DNA from: Mnemiopsis leidyi | Lineage: Eukaryota; Ctenophora; Tentaculata; Lobata; Bolinopsidae | Direction of reading: 5' to 3' | Length of the DNA stretch: 54,597 nt | NCBI GenBank assembly: GCA_000226015.1 | Contig: JH152712.1 | Span: 295,312 to 349,908, forward strand | Part shown: piece by piece, positions 33,229 through 44,307 of the stretch | Layout of the letters: each line of letters begins with the position of its first letter | Position numbering within the stretch: position 1 is the first letter of the stretch | Made by a program: the position numbers and the translations under genes | The notes under the pieces: model-generated | Database searches by the model: none | Seen by the model: the letters and a program-made list of their open reading frames with translations, nothing else | What the model was told of the DNA's origin: nothing

Positions 33229-34502
33229 GATTTTCCTAATAAATACTTCTTTAATACTCAAATTTAACTTCTTTAATACTCAAAAATTACTAGAGTTTTA
33301 ACACTCAAATTAATAGAGTAGAAATCATCTCTACTAACCATAGGAACAAGAAAAATATCAATCCTAGTTTAAGCGAAGGATAACCAAATCCATCTTGACT
33401 TTGGCTGTACACGAGTACAGGGAGTAGAGGTACTCCAGTGGGTATCAAATGCAAGGCAAAATTGTGGATTTTAACATTTAGGCACATTTAGGCAAATCAG
33501 CAAAGATGATTTTTCTCCAAACCCTATTTTCAGTTTAAGCAACCCTAATCTTTGTAATTTAAATATTTTTGCCGAATTTCGATGAGAATTGCGACAAAAC
33601 TTCTCTACACATCTATCAAAACTCATGAAATAAGATTATGCAAATTTGAAAATTTGTTGACACCGCCGTAAACCTTAAGTGAAATTGAAAAGTTACATGC
33701 AATTGGATATACATATGTCTAACTTAGTTTTTGGTGCTCATAGAAGTCAGGGGGGTCCATGTGAAAAATTAAGACTTTTATATGTAAATGAGATTTTCAA
33801 AATGCTTGGGTATGATTTCACTTTTCTCACTCAAACATTTGGCAATTTTCGGGAAGTCTGAGGGAGGAATCTTCCCAAATTATGGTTTGAGTGAGAAAAT
33901 TGAGAAAAGTGAGAATTTCAAAATTCGTGGTTCTTTTCTTAGTTTTCTCACTTATAAAAATTTTTACTATGAAAAAATTCAAAAAATTGAACTATTTGAT
34001 AAACTATAAATTGTAAAGAAGAGTATAAATATCATGTATAATCACCACCTTGCCTGTTCATTTTGTTTGGGCTGTTGAGGTACAGGAGTGCACTTGCTAT
34101 TCGCATTTGTGCACACAAAAACGGCAGCCTGGGGAAAGTTTTGGTCATGCTAACTGCCAAAGCTAAAGAGATGCCCAACAGTAATAAGATTTTTCAAACC
34201 CCCTCACTGGTCATTCTCTCTCCACTACTGACTCCCGTGAAGTAGGCAGCACAAATCTGTCTCAGTTTGTCGTGAAAACTGGATCATGGATTTTCAATAG
34301 TAAGAAATGAGAGATTGCACTGTTGACTGTAGTTACATAAATTTGTGTTCATATAGGTAAATGTAGAGGTGTAATTGAATGAAGGTTTTGTAGTACTCTA
34401 GTAGTAGCACAAATAATGCGGTGACAGGTAGTTCCTTATTGTTAATTTGTTGAAGGTTATTTGACTACTAATTAACTTAACTATTAAACTTTAAAGTTGT
34501 GA
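33229..34502. other. Non-coding flank with a local hairpin
   Basis: At about 33822-33925, CTTTTCTCACTCAAAC and GTTTGAGTGAGAAAA form complementary arms around a GGGAAGT/CTTCCC inner pair. It is probably a decayed inverted-repeat element. Open frames at 33679-34245 are short and low-complexity. No gene is supported. Confidence 0.4.
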
Positions 34503-34511
34503 GGGATTTTT

Positions 34512-35440
34512 GGCTGACCGACAACTGGGAACCTATCAAGTTTAGCTTGTGAAACTAGTTAACATGTAAGCGTGAGAATTTCCCAATTATGACGTTTCAC
34601 CGACAACTGGGAACCTCGGAACCTCCAGGGATCAGGTTTCACCGAAGTCATCAGAAGTATACTGAACTGTCAAGTGTTGATATTTAGAGAGATTTTGAAG
34701 TAATTCAAAGAAATTGATTGAGATAACCGTATTTGACCAAATAATCTTATCAATGTAGTAAATAATTAACAGGAATATCGTCATAAATTACTCAATATCA
34801 TGGCCAAAGTACTTGGCAACTTCAAACAGGTAGTCAACTTTGCAAGAGTACTCTGAGTACCGAGAGCAGATGTCGAACAACTTGTCATGGGAAGACTTCC
34901 TCCTCTTGGAGGGCGTCTTTCCCACGCCAAGCCGGTCAACATAAAAGTCAGTGATGACTTGCTGCTCCCGAATTGCTCGGAAATATTCTTGCACCGTTGG
35001 CTTGGGTCTGTTCACTCGTGTCCTAAAACCACGATGAAAACCTTCTACCATGTTGGAGGTTCGAGGAAACTCCGGATCATTGAGAATCCTGGAATAGTTA
35101 TTCCAGAACTCCAATTGTCCTTCAATGTACTTGGAGAAAGTAGGCATGATGAATCGAATGCGATGCTTTTAGGTTTCGTAGTTAGGTTTATATACCTAGA
35201 GAACCCGTTCATTAACAGCTGATCAACACACCTACCATGACATCGATTCACATCGCCGCATGCACCTCGCCTCACACAAACCCAAGTGATCCATGACTTT
35301 AGGTCAGATTTCCACTGGCTCACATTTCACAGATACGTCACTGACAATATGGTCTGATCTGACCCCCGTGGGATTGATTGGGCTGTGTGATGTGATCCCC
35401 CTGGGTACCCAGATTCCAAGGTTCCCAGTTGTCGGCCACG
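34512..35440 (-). mobile_element. Mutator-like (MULE) DNA transposon remnant, 929 bp
   Basis: The termini carry CCGACAACTGGGAACC in inverted orientation (34518-34533 and 35420-35435). A direct GGGATTTTT flanks the element on both sides (34503-34511 and 35441-35449), which fits the 9-base target duplications of MULEs. A third copy of the terminal word lies internally at about 34599. The interior carries a transposase fragment on the minus strand. It is too short for autonomy, so it is an internally deleted element. Confidence 0.72.
34788..35147 (-). pseudogene. MULE-type transposase C-terminal fragment
   Basis: A 119-residue frame containing NDPEFPRTSNMVEGFHRGFR then TRVNRPKPTVQEYFRAIREQ. The R-T-S/N-N-x-V/I-E-G-x-H core followed by a hydrophobic helix and E-Q is typical of the end of Mutator-type transposases. 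It then reads FDICSRYSEYS and ends FEVAKYFGHDIE. The catalytic upstream part is missing, although an overlapping frame continues to 35323. Domesticated use cannot be excluded, but flanking TIRs and target duplications favour a plain transposon remnant. Confidence 0.6.
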
Positions 35441-36106
35441 GGGATTTTTTATCAGATTTACCAAATTTATTTAATAAAGATTTACGATTTTTACTATTTT
35501 TACTAATATATAATATTCGCATCATTCAATTACTAGATTAAAGATGTTTTTTGGTCTTTTGGATATTGAAATCTAGAATGTTAAAATATTGATAGAGAAT
35601 GCACTGATCGACCGAGTCCTCGGCCTCGGTTTGGCCGGTCAAAAATCGTCCCTCGGTCAATCCCTGATAGAATGCTCCATAAAGCCGGATTTTGTCAATT
35701 TTCTATGTGGCACCACACTGCATAGATGAGGTGTTCCATGTCATATCGCTTGATCTTGCAGTGACGGATTGCCGACCAAAACGTTGCAAAATTGCTAAGA
35801 ATCCAAAAATAGCGAGAGAATCACTGTATCGAAGAAATTTGCCGGGTCAACACCTCAAATAAATCAAACAAAAGAATTTATTTGAGATTTGATTAGACAA
35901 AGGAACAGCTCAGCAGCGAATTTACCTCCTTTTTTCAAAAGTTTCTATAATGGTGCCCTATGCATACATGGATTTATAAGAATTTGCACCCACCAATTAG
36001 CAAAGCCTATCCACTCACGAACGTTCTCTTTTTCCTTATAAATAGCTCGCAAGAGAAGGCTCTGTCACACATTTCTGTGAGAAAAGCGTTCCTTACTGAG
36101 AACTGT

Positions 36107-36215
36107 GTTCCAGGAGAATCTTGTTCCATGAGAATCTTGTTCCATGAGAATCTTGTTCCATGAGAATCTTGTTCCAGGAGAACCAGGAGAATCTAGTTCC
36201 CTGAAAACTTTGTTC
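36107..36215 (+). repeat. 16-bp tandem repeat GTTCCATGAGAATCTT
   Basis: Four near-perfect units (36107-36170) are followed by degenerate units up to about 36215. This is a non-coding minisatellite. Confidence 0.85.
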
Positions 36216-36616
36216 CATTTGTATTACTGGACATTGCCAATTTGTGCAGTAACTGCAGCGGCATATCTATTAATTGATTATTAATCAATAATCCATTATT
36301 AAAAACACTATCACTACTTTGCCTTCTATCACCTTTATCCTCTCTCCTATTGCTTTTCAATCACTTCTTTTCCCACTCTTTTTCTCAACTTTCCCCCATC
36401 ACCCTCCTATGCGGTGTGGTACAAATTCACGTGGGAAATTAAAATTGTAGATAGTAGAGCAGCTTATTTATTATAGCAGGTGCCAGGGGCAAAAGTTGCG
36501 TAAAATCTTTATCTCAATAAATCGCTATGTTTGTGGTTTTTCGGACAAGATAACGATTTCATTCAATTCTTGCAATCAAATCTAAGAGATCATTGTGTTT
36601 AAAACCAATGCTTATT

Positions 36617-36696
36617 AAAGTTGACCAATCGTAATAAAAGTTGACCAATCATTATAAAAGTTTACCAACCATTTTAAAAGTTGACCAATCGCTTTA
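36617..36696 (+). repeat. 20-bp tandem repeat AAAGTTGACCAATCGTAATA
   Basis: Four 20-base units lie at 36617-36636, 36637-36656, 36657-36676 and 36677-36696, diverging mainly in the last six bases. Non-coding. Confidence 0.85.
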
Positions 36697-37237
36697 AACT
36701 CTGGTTTTCCGAATCTGATTTCTAATGACAGCAGTAATTTGCTTGATCATGGAGATTTAGGGAATTTTAGTAACTCACTGTATTTTCCCCTGTGCAGAAA
36801 TAAATCTCAGTTTTATGCCGACGACTGGAAGTTGTTCTGTCGTGCCTTTAAGCTGTGATTTAACACACACAATAGAAAACGTATGTCTTAAAGTCTTAAC
36901 ATCACTTTTAAATCAGATACCTGACACCAGTGGGACTGAGAATCAAACAATAGCAATGGGCAATTGGAGAAATGTTGGCAATTGCATTAAAGAAAAAAGT
37001 GTATAAACATGAGTTTTAACTTTAAGGGTCATAAAGAAACCTTTAACCCCGAAAAAATTGCGATATTAGCGATTATTTCGATAATTTTTACTCCTGGCAG
37101 GTGCTGAGTAGATTGCAGAGGCCGGGACCACGCAAAACCCATATTTACAGTGTCAACAGTATGTAGCTTATTTACATGTACCTATAGAGAAATTAATACA
37201 TTTAAACTATTACAGGGAAGTTAACAGAAATACAAAA

Positions 37238-39550
37238 ATGATTCAGAGATGTGTCTTCGTGGCAATAACGACAGTTTCGTTCTGTTTTTTAGCGGAAGAA
37301 AAAGAAAATAAAAACTGGGATATACTGGTTCCACGTTATGATGACATTTTTGTTGATAATTTCGACAAATTAAGTTGTCAAGACCGGATTTACGGAATTA
37401 CTAAACGGCAATTTACTCGCTTGTCTGCATCCACAAAAGAGATAAATATTCGTAAGAAAAACAATACCGACATTTGCGAGTTTGCCTATAGCACCTTCGA
37501 TGCGTTGCTGTTCAATTCGTTCTACCCACATGATACCAAGACTACCTGGCACTGTGAAATTAGCGACATATCTCGTTGTAATAATCAATCCAGCTGCCTA
37601 ACTGACGAGTGCAATTGTTCAGATTCCCCCGTGTTCTACTGTAAGGACGGTTCCGGATGTATTTCCTTTGCAGACGTGTGTGATTCAAGTGGTGGGCGGG
37701 ACTGCCTGGATGGCTCTGATGAGTGCATGTGCGAGGGGAAAATTCACCTTACTTGTCCTAACCTTACACCTCAAACATACTGTCTAGAACCTAGTGAATG
37801 GTGTGCACTTAAACAAATTGCAAGCAAAAGTCTGCTGGAATATTGCACTGTATTCGAGACGACAGTCACCTTGGATTGTACTAGTGTGTTTTCGGATGTG
37901 GATTTGTGGTTAAAGATGCCACTGGTATCATGCCTTCTTAATGTTTACGAAGACTTCATTCGTGTCGATCGACGAGATGAATACATAGCGACCCGATACT
38001 GTAAGAATAACTGTACAAACGATCCCAAATTCGTCGAGGAAAAGTGGGATCAGTATTGTGACCACATATTCTTAGCAGAAACTTCGTTATCTCACGATCA
38101 TTTTTATGGGGATTATGTCTTTAACTGTGAGCCAAAACCATACACGATGGATGTAACCTATCTAGCTTCTGTCTGTGATGGAAAAAAGGACTGTGAGAAT
38201 GGAGCTGATGAGGTTGGGTGTCCGGGAAGGTTCTACTGCTCTCCCAACTCCTCCATAGACTGGGTTTCTCCTGAACAACTGTGTGATCATGTTAAGGACT
38301 GTCCTAACGGACAGGATGAATGTGAGGCATGTGACTTGGACCAACTATCTTCCTCTGAGTTTCTAATCGAGAGCAAGATTATACTATACTCCACCGGCTT
38401 TGCAGGACTAGTCATGGTCATACTGAATGTGTTTGTCGGAGTAGAGTGCTATAAAAGTGAACCTGCTACCAAGCCTGGTATAGTCGACAGGATCATGCGT
38501 CTACAAGTAATCTTCTACGACTGTCTTATGGGTGTGTACAAGATAATGATAGTAATAGCAGCCTTGGTCCTCAAGTCTAAAGGACGATACTGCCTCTCAG
38601 ACCAGAGTTGGAGGTCCAGTATTTATTGTTCCGCTCTAGGTGTTCTCTTTTCAGTCTCTTCTCATGGCTCTCTCATTGTCATAGGTTTCATGAGCATTGT
38701 TAGGTGTCTCACCTGCACTAAAACTGTTCACGAAACACCAAAAAGGGCTGTCTTGATGGTTTCCGCTGTTCTACTCACAGCAAACTTAATCAATTCTTTC
38801 ATTCCTGTGCTACCATTTGCAACAGTCCAAAACGTCTTTAGGAGCCAAGCTTTCTTCCTTAATTTTAAAGACAATCCCTTCATAAGCTCTGGTATTGTAA
38901 ACTTAACCAGACTAGATGAGCTGCATTATAAGTACTACTCTAAGACAACTTCATTCTATAAAACAATCGTAAATCTGAACAACATAACATCTGAGGAAGG
39001 ATTGTTTGATGTAATAGAAATAGGTTACTATGGCGACAATCGTATGTGTACACAGAATATCTTCAAGAACCAGGAATCATACTTAATATACAAACTTGTC
39101 TATCTACTTATTGTCTTCCTAATTGTAATCACAGTGGCAATCACATACATCATTATCTTGTACAAGAAAGTAAAATCTCACAGGCAGCTTAAGTTAATGG
39201 CAGCACTACAAAAGGACAATGGAATTTCTTCACTAAAGACCAAAATAATTCTCATGATCGGATCTCAGCTTATAAGTTGGATGTCTTTCATCATAGCTGC
39301 TGTCTACTACCACTTTTCCTTTAAAAATCCACCTCCCCTGACCTTTGAGGTGTTCTCTCTTGTAGTGATCCCAATAAACAGCATTCTAAACCCGATATTC
39401 TACAGTAGGATTTATAGCAAGCTTCTGAAGTTGTTTTCTAGAGCTTGGAATCTACTGGTCACAAAGTTAAGGCGGTTTTGTTATTCCACGGATTCAACTG
39501 AAGCAAAGCCCAATTCCAATGAAATAGAATTGCAGGAAAGGAAAAAGTGA
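37238..39550 (+). CDS. LDLa-module class A GPCR, second paralog (intronless)
   Basis: One 770-residue frame starts at an ATG in good context (AAAAATG). It opens with a signal peptide (MIQRCVFVAITTVSFCFLAE). The ectodomain of about 375 residues is Cys-rich with three clear LDLa-like modules: CLDGSDEC (37676-37726), CENGADEVGC (38171-38221) and CPNGQDEC (38279-38323). Seven transmembrane segments start near 38379. Helix 3 keeps the Arg in SIVRCL. Helix 6 has SWMS instead of CWxP, and helix 7 NPIFY (39389-39403). The long second extracellular loop shares DNPF, a YY pair and YGDN-x-x-C with the receptor at 17-20 kb, so the two are divergent paralogs with fewer LDLa modules here and no visible Pro/Thr stalk. 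No leucine-rich repeats were seen. Ligand and coupling are unknown; the missing CWxP Pro may alter activation. Confidence 0.87.
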   Translation: MIQRCVFVAITTVSFCFLAEEKENKNWDILVPRYDDIFVDNFDKLSCQDRIYGITKRQFTRLSASTKEINIRKKNNTDICEFAYSTFDALLFNSFYPHDTKTTWHCEISDISRCNNQSSCLTDECNCSDSPVFYCKDGSGCISFADVCDSSGGRDCLDGSDECMCEGKIHLTCPNLTPQTYCLEPSEWCALKQIASKSLLEYCTVFETTVTLDCTSVFSDVDLWLKMPLVSCLLNVYEDFIRVDRRDEYIATRYCKNNCTNDPKFVEEKWDQYCDHIFLAETSLSHDHFYGDYVFNCEPKPYTMDVTYLASVCDGKKDCENGADEVGCPGRFYCSPNSSIDWVSPEQLCDHVKDCPNGQDECEACDLDQLSSSEFLIESKIILYSTGFAGLVMVILNVFVGVECYKSEPATKPGIVDRIMRLQVIFYDCLMGVYKIMIVIAALVLKSKGRYCLSDQSWRSSIYCSALGVLFSVSSHGSLIVIGFMSIVRCLTCTKTVHETPKRAVLMVSAVLLTANLINSFIPVLPFATVQNVFRSQAFFLNFKDNPFISSGIVNLTRLDELHYKYYSKTTSFYKTIVNLNNITSEEGLFDVIEIGYYGDNRMCTQNIFKNQESYLIYKLVYLLIVFLIVITVAITYIIILYKKVKSHRQLKLMAALQKDNGISSLKTKIILMIGSQLISWMSFIIAAVYYHFSFKNPPPLTFEVFSLVVIPINSILNPIFYSRIYSKLLKLFSRAWNLLVTKLRRFCYSTDSTEAKPNSNEIELQERKK

Positions 39551-39769
39551 CTTTGAAAGATGTATAAAAACACTGTCATGCACATCCTGCCGATAAGCAA
39601 AAAGTTAACGGTCTGCAATCTTTATATTTGGCTAGTTTTTAAGCAAGATAGGAGCCCAAAGAGTTTTACCTATGTGGTCTAGTGCCGTTTGGTAATATAA
39701 CCAATCTGTCCAGTCCAGATTTACATATACCAGATCAGTATGATTGATTTTTCCAAATTCCCAAGTTTT

Positions 39770-40490
39770 ACTTTATTTGATGATTAACAAAGTCGACACA
39801 GTACTCGACAAGGAGGCGTCTTGCAAGGGTAGCATGGAAGATGGGGGCTCGGCTGTCATCATAGCAACTGGCACGGCATTCAACCCAGTCATACTAGAAA
39901 AAAAGTACACTTTCATTAAAGCAATGCTGGAGACCAAAGGTACATCATACACTGACACTATCATCTAGTCATCGGTTCTGACAGCAAGTCTCTGCTAACT
40001 AGCATTGACTTAATGACCCCAGATATCGCAGATATCCCAGCTGACCTCAAAAAACTGTATGGGACATCTTACATCGATTTTATCCCATCCAAAACCAACA
40101 TCCCTGGGAATGAACTTGCCGACAGAGCTGTTAAAAAAGGCTTCTTTTATGTCTGAATCAGGTGTTGGAGAAATTGTATGTCGCGGCAAAGGCTATCATT
40201 CAATGAGAAGACCCTGTCCAACCAGTAGTATCCAAAACTTCCAAGGGATATGTGAGGAAGAACAACAAAGTACATCAGAACAGAAAAGATGCCTAACTTA
40301 TAACTGGAGACTATCTAAAACTTGCCCACTACAGGAATAGAATAGAGGATAAGATCAGTCCTACATGCCCAACATATGAGTCCGAAGAAGAGGAAACTGT
40401 CTCTCACTAGTTCCGATGTCCATCCACCATAATGACTCGAGAAACAGTATTTGAAAGAGAAGATATGAACCTAGACACACTAACCTAGAC
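39770..40490 (+). pseudogene. Decayed LINE: RNase H domain and terminal zinc motif
   Basis: Across frameshifts and stops the translation reads EDGGSAVIIATGTAFNP and KKYTF, then GSDSKSLLTSIDLMTPDIAD, then IPSKTNIPGNELADRAVKKA. These are the DGS-, DS-SLL- and PSH-x-x-I-x-GNE-x-AD blocks of the RNase H domain of non-LTR retrotransposons of the R1/Jockey type. The Asp of the first block is displaced and the PSH His is Lys. Downstream is CPTCPTYESEEEETVSH then FRCP, the Cys-His motif that closes such ORF2 proteins, with a stop inside. The element is dead. The reverse transcriptase part upstream is absent, consistent with 5' loss of another sort or truncation at the GPCR end. Confidence 0.72.
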
Positions 40491-43115
40491 ACACTAAACG
40501 AGCCTAGAAACACAAAATAAAGACCCCATAAGTACCCTGGCGTTTGCAGATGCGACTCTTCTCAGAAGATAATGTCTGACTTCTCTGTATGACAAAAATA
40601 GCAACAGCAGAGAGGTCTGTCAAACAGGAAAACCTTGACAATGCTTAATTAAAGTTTAGAGATAATACAGGTACTATCTTAGGCGTAACTGAGGTAGCAG
40701 ATTTCGTAAAAAAAGTAGAAAAATCCTCTCAAGACAACTGTACTCAGTGCAAAGCCAGAAGGAGCTAACTAATCCTCCATATGAAGTGGCAAGCGGACAG
40801 CATTGAAAAAAAATTGTACTGCAATTTCGTTTGCTTCATTTAAAACTGTTTGAAAGGTGTGGGAAGAATGCTATATCTGGACTGGGACTGAGGATGGGAC
40901 CTAATATGAGCATTGAGCATGTTACCTTAAAATTGTTGCATTGTTTGATCCTTCTGTACCGTTAAACTATTAATTTTAGCCCACTACCTACTTTGTATGT
41001 TTAACTTAAGTATAATTACTACTAATATGTAATTGCAGTGATATTACTTTGCTGATTTTTGAGTAAAATTAATATAGTTATACCACTATAGTAATACCAC
41101 TATAGTAATAACACTGCAGTGGTATTACTATTTCATGTTCCAAAATTAAACCAATTTTTTCTGCTTTGGACAGTACAGAGCAATGTTTTTATGCCCTTGT
41201 GGTTGATACTTTTGCATAAAACCTTGCATTTAATTACAGTCACATTCAAGCGAATTTTCTGTGAAATCAAACAAAGTTGCATTTTCAGCATTTTTAAGTC
41301 TCCAGTATGATTGGGCGACAAGAAAATGTCAAGTAAATATCTCAACTTCAAAAATGGGAAGCTAGGAGAAGCAAAATCAATCATATTTACTGGCTAAGCC
41401 TCTGTTAGGAACAATTTCCCAGATCATTGATTACATAGCTAGTTGTCAAAAGAATAGTTCTACGGACTTACAGCAAAAATTTGAGCAGGATATCATGGGA
41501 TATGACCTATCTACGTCTGCGAATTGTGTTGCTATTTGCACACATAATCATTAAAATAAGGCCATCTGTTTTCAAATCCAACAGATAGTGGATACTAAAA
41601 TCAATCATTACTTGTTGCGTGATGATTGATAACCTAACTTTTATTACTATTATCATAATTTGAATATTAGAAAATATTTTATAAATTGATTGTGTCGATA
41701 AATAAACATTTTTGTGTTTCTCTCAACTGATAACTTGAACTTAGACCTGTCTAGTGTCTGCCAACATATTAACAGGCGCCTCTATGCTCCCACCCTTAGG
41801 GATTCTTCCCTGTGATTGGTGGGTAGATGGCACGTGACATGTGGTTACCTATTGGCTGCAGGGCTCAAAGCTCTCAGTTTATTTGGGCTGGGTTGAGTAA
41901 ACCACCCACTTTGACGTTTTTATTATCAGTAATCAGTAATCAGTAATCAGTATTATCTCTAATGTTTAATAATTTTTCTGATAACAGTTTGGATAAGTGA
42001 ACAAATGAGCAAAATTGTGCCTTATGTGAACTAAACTAGTAAAATGTGTGACTTGGGTTTTCCTCTTTCAAATCTTGACAGCTTGAGATATTGACTTGAC
42101 ATTTTTTTCATGTTACTGCAGTTGTTATTAATGTTGCTGTTGATTGATACAGTAATACCACTATTAGTATTGCAATACACAAGCTCGTGAAATTACTTCA
42201 AAAAATGCATACATAAAAATACCACTTGCAAGCTTGTGGTATTAATATTGTAATTGCACTACCAAAAGTGGTATTACCGTATACAACAAACAAAATGCCT
42301 TGACCTAGGTCCCACTCCAGACATCTGGTATAAGGTCATGCGCTTTAACTAACCAAGCTACTGTCATGTACGTCTAAAATTAATTATGCAATATTAATTC
42401 CTTCTGTATGGCACGCAATTGGTCAAATTTCTGCAAAATTGTTTATATTTTTGAAGAAAAGCATATGCGAACCTAGTCATTTAGATACATCACTCTGTAA
42501 CTTCAATTGTGTTATGATGATGATGAAAATCTTTTAAAAATTGGCTACAATGAGCATTTTACCATCAAATATAATTTAGAAAAGATTATTTAACTGGTGC
42601 TCAAAATTTTAACCTAAACATTTACAACCACATTACAACCTAAAACATGAATCCCAATAAGAAGCTAATCTAAAAGTGAAGTATTGATCACAAGCTAACA
42701 ATCTTTCTAATGGTAACCCTTAAAACAGAGCAATGAAATGAACTATATATTGACGTTCTCCAGTCTACGCAGACTAGAACTAAGATAATATAGTCATGAG
42801 TATAAGAAATGATTGTTGAGCATAAAAACGGCAAATTTTTACAGATTATTGGTTGTTTTACTATGTACCTTGATTGTCTTATCTTGACGTATTCTATCAA
42901 CTCAAAGATCGTGTCAGCAAGAAATTCCATTCCCATCTTTGTGCTTTACTGCAATGCTTAATAATTTATCTGCACCTGAGGGCAAAGTATTGTTTATCTC
43001 TCACAACTGACTTTTCGTTGTCATGATTTTTGAAGCCATTCTTGACCTATCTTTATAAAAACTTTGGATATAGGTAGTTAAGAAGATTTTGAGAGATGGG
43101 TTGGAAAATTTTAAC
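40491..43115. other. Repeat-rich non-coding region
   Basis: It contains GTAATACCACTATAG-type palindromic words at 41090-41130 and a small MITE-like hairpin at 42150-42285. A 7-base ATCAGTA x4 array lies at 41926-41953. No gene was supported. Confidence 0.4.
42150..42285. mobile_element. MITE-like hairpin with GTAATACCACT ends
   Basis: The left end GTAATACCACTATTAGTATT is mirrored on the right by CCAAAAGTGGTATTAC. Inner inverted words (CAAGCTCGTG / CAAGCTTGTGG) are also present. The same terminal word occurs in tandem or inverted form at 41090-41130. It is likely a small non-autonomous element. No clear target duplication was seen. Confidence 0.5.
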
Positions 43116-43372
43116 ATTTTCTGCCCTCGACATATCTTCCAACTGAAAAGAGCATTATTCCTCACAGTTTCAACCTAGAATGATGATAGTTAGTTCCAGT
43201 GGTAGCCTTAATATTTCTCTACCATCCTGTTTCAAAGATTTTCTCGAAACCAAAACATGTACACTGTGAGGTTGCGATGAAATGAAGTAGGTAGTCGTCG
43301 CAACATGCCACCTTTGAAAATGTGACCTCAGTGCGACCTCCTGCGCAGGGGGTGATTAAGAAGAACCTGTGG
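43116..43372. repeat. ~250-bp dispersed repeat, copy 1
   Basis: It runs from TATCTTCCAACTGAAAAGAG to CGCAGGGGGTGATTAAGAAG. It is collinear with 44598-44850, with scattered substitutions and small indels (roughly one in seven by eye). It lies in direct orientation about 1.5 kb upstream of copy 2. Confidence 0.85.
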
Positions 43373-43554
43373 GCCAATATACCGTTTTAAAAGAGTTACC
43401 TACTCAGCTCAAATCACTATACAAACAAATATGCCACTCCATATTTGAATCATATCTAAGTTACACTATCTCTGTATGAGCGGCATCCCAAGTCACTAAC
43501 TATTTAAGCTCCTCCTTTTAGGTGACTCTATAAAGTACCAGGACCGGATCAATC

Positions 43555-44307
43555 TTGTCGCGGTGATACCCGACTCACGCAGCTAAATGTTAGACGGATA
43601 TCATCTCGTCAAAATCAATCAACAACCAGAAACTAAGAAAACAACAAATTTCAAGAAAACATCAAATTTTATTTACAACATTTATAATCAAATCATAAAT
43701 ATATCTCATTCTAGGACACTAAGCTCCAAGTTTTATGAAAATGAATCAACTAAGCCCCTCTTTACCAAACATGAATTACTTACTGTTGAAAACTTCTTTA
43801 AACACTGCTGTATTATGGCATGGAAAATAGAAATTTTCAAGACTATCAAGTCTCGTGTATGGTGTACCTATTTGATTATTTTCATCATTGCTTATAACAT
43901 TATAATTATTTTCATCAGCTATTATATTGTAATTTCGACTAACCAGGTGCTTACACACGCTACGCGCGCTGCTGCTACCTCTGGTGGCGCGCGTGACACG
44001 TGCACAGTGCATTGGGGCTCTGGTTAGAACAAATTGTAATTATTTCACGAATCGCCGCGCCGCGCACCCTTCATGAATCGAATAGCGCTCGGCTGCAAGC
44101 CTGATTTTATTTTCAGTGTCAATAACAGTCATATTCAATATTTGACTTAATGTAATTGTTATTTGTAGGTTGATAACCTACTGTCGCGGCCATCACGCCA
44201 CACGCGCTGTCACGCATTTCGAAGAAATTCTTGACGAGATTATATCCGTCTAACGTTCTAACGAAACGTTCAGCTTTAGCTGCGTGAGTCGGGTATCGCC
44301 GCGACAA
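43555..44307. mobile_element. DNA transposon-like element with ~60-75 bp TIRs
   Basis: The left end TTGTCGCGGTGATACCCGAC continues through GACTCACGCAGCTAAATG and TTAGACGGATATCATCTCGT. The right end on the opposite strand reads TTGTCGCGGCGATACCCGAC, GACTCACGCAGCTAAAGC and TTAGACGGATATAATCTCGT, with an extra GAACGTTTCGTTAGAACG-like segment. The interior of about 600 bases holds one plus-strand frame (43587-44027) that starts within the left TIR. Similar ends occur as fragments at 596-630 and 1255-1365. No target duplication could be fixed. Confidence 0.75.
43587..44027 (+). CDS. 146-codon frame inside the long-TIR element, function unknown
   Basis: An ATG-initiated 146-residue frame. The first part is hydrophilic and Asn/Lys-rich. 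The middle reads ESTKPLFTKHELLTVENFFK, then a hydrophobic, possibly membrane-spanning run rich in Ile (YLIIFIIAYNIIIIFISYYI), and the end is translated from GC-rich repeat sequence. The TKPLF-x-x-x-x-LLTVENFFK segment vaguely resembles the post-RT region of LINE proteins, so it may be a nested LINE scrap. It is not recognisable as a transposase. Confidence 0.25.
   Translation: MLDGYHLVKINQQPETKKTTNFKKTSNFIYNIYNQIINISHSRTLSSKFYENESTKPLFTKHELLTVENFFKHCCIMAWKIEIFKTIKSRVWCTYLIIFIIAYNIIIIFISYYIVISTNQVLTHATRAAATSGGARDTCTVHWGSG

Larger units (their letters stand above)
35450..37237. other. Intergenic, two tandem repeat arrays, 5' flank of second LDLa-GPCR
   Basis: The arrays are listed separately. 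An acceptor-like TATTACAG lies at 37208-37215, just before the ATG at 37238, and may mark a 5' UTR exon junction. A short Met-initiated frame at 36815-37006 is Cys/Thr-containing but has no family and no connection I can show. Confidence 0.4.

Noticed and set aside
33229-33261. Longer start for the EF-hand protein
   Set aside because: The extension starts with TTG; the ATG at 33228 gives a complete four-EF-hand protein.
36815-37006. Short Cys-containing frame upstream of the second GPCR as a possible first exon
   Set aside because: No donor in phase was found, and the GPCR frame already starts with ATG and a signal peptide.
37238-39550. Retrocopy origin of the intronless second GPCR
   Set aside because: No poly-A tail or target duplication is visible, and the large single exon of the first paralog shows that this family encodes nearly everything in one exon.
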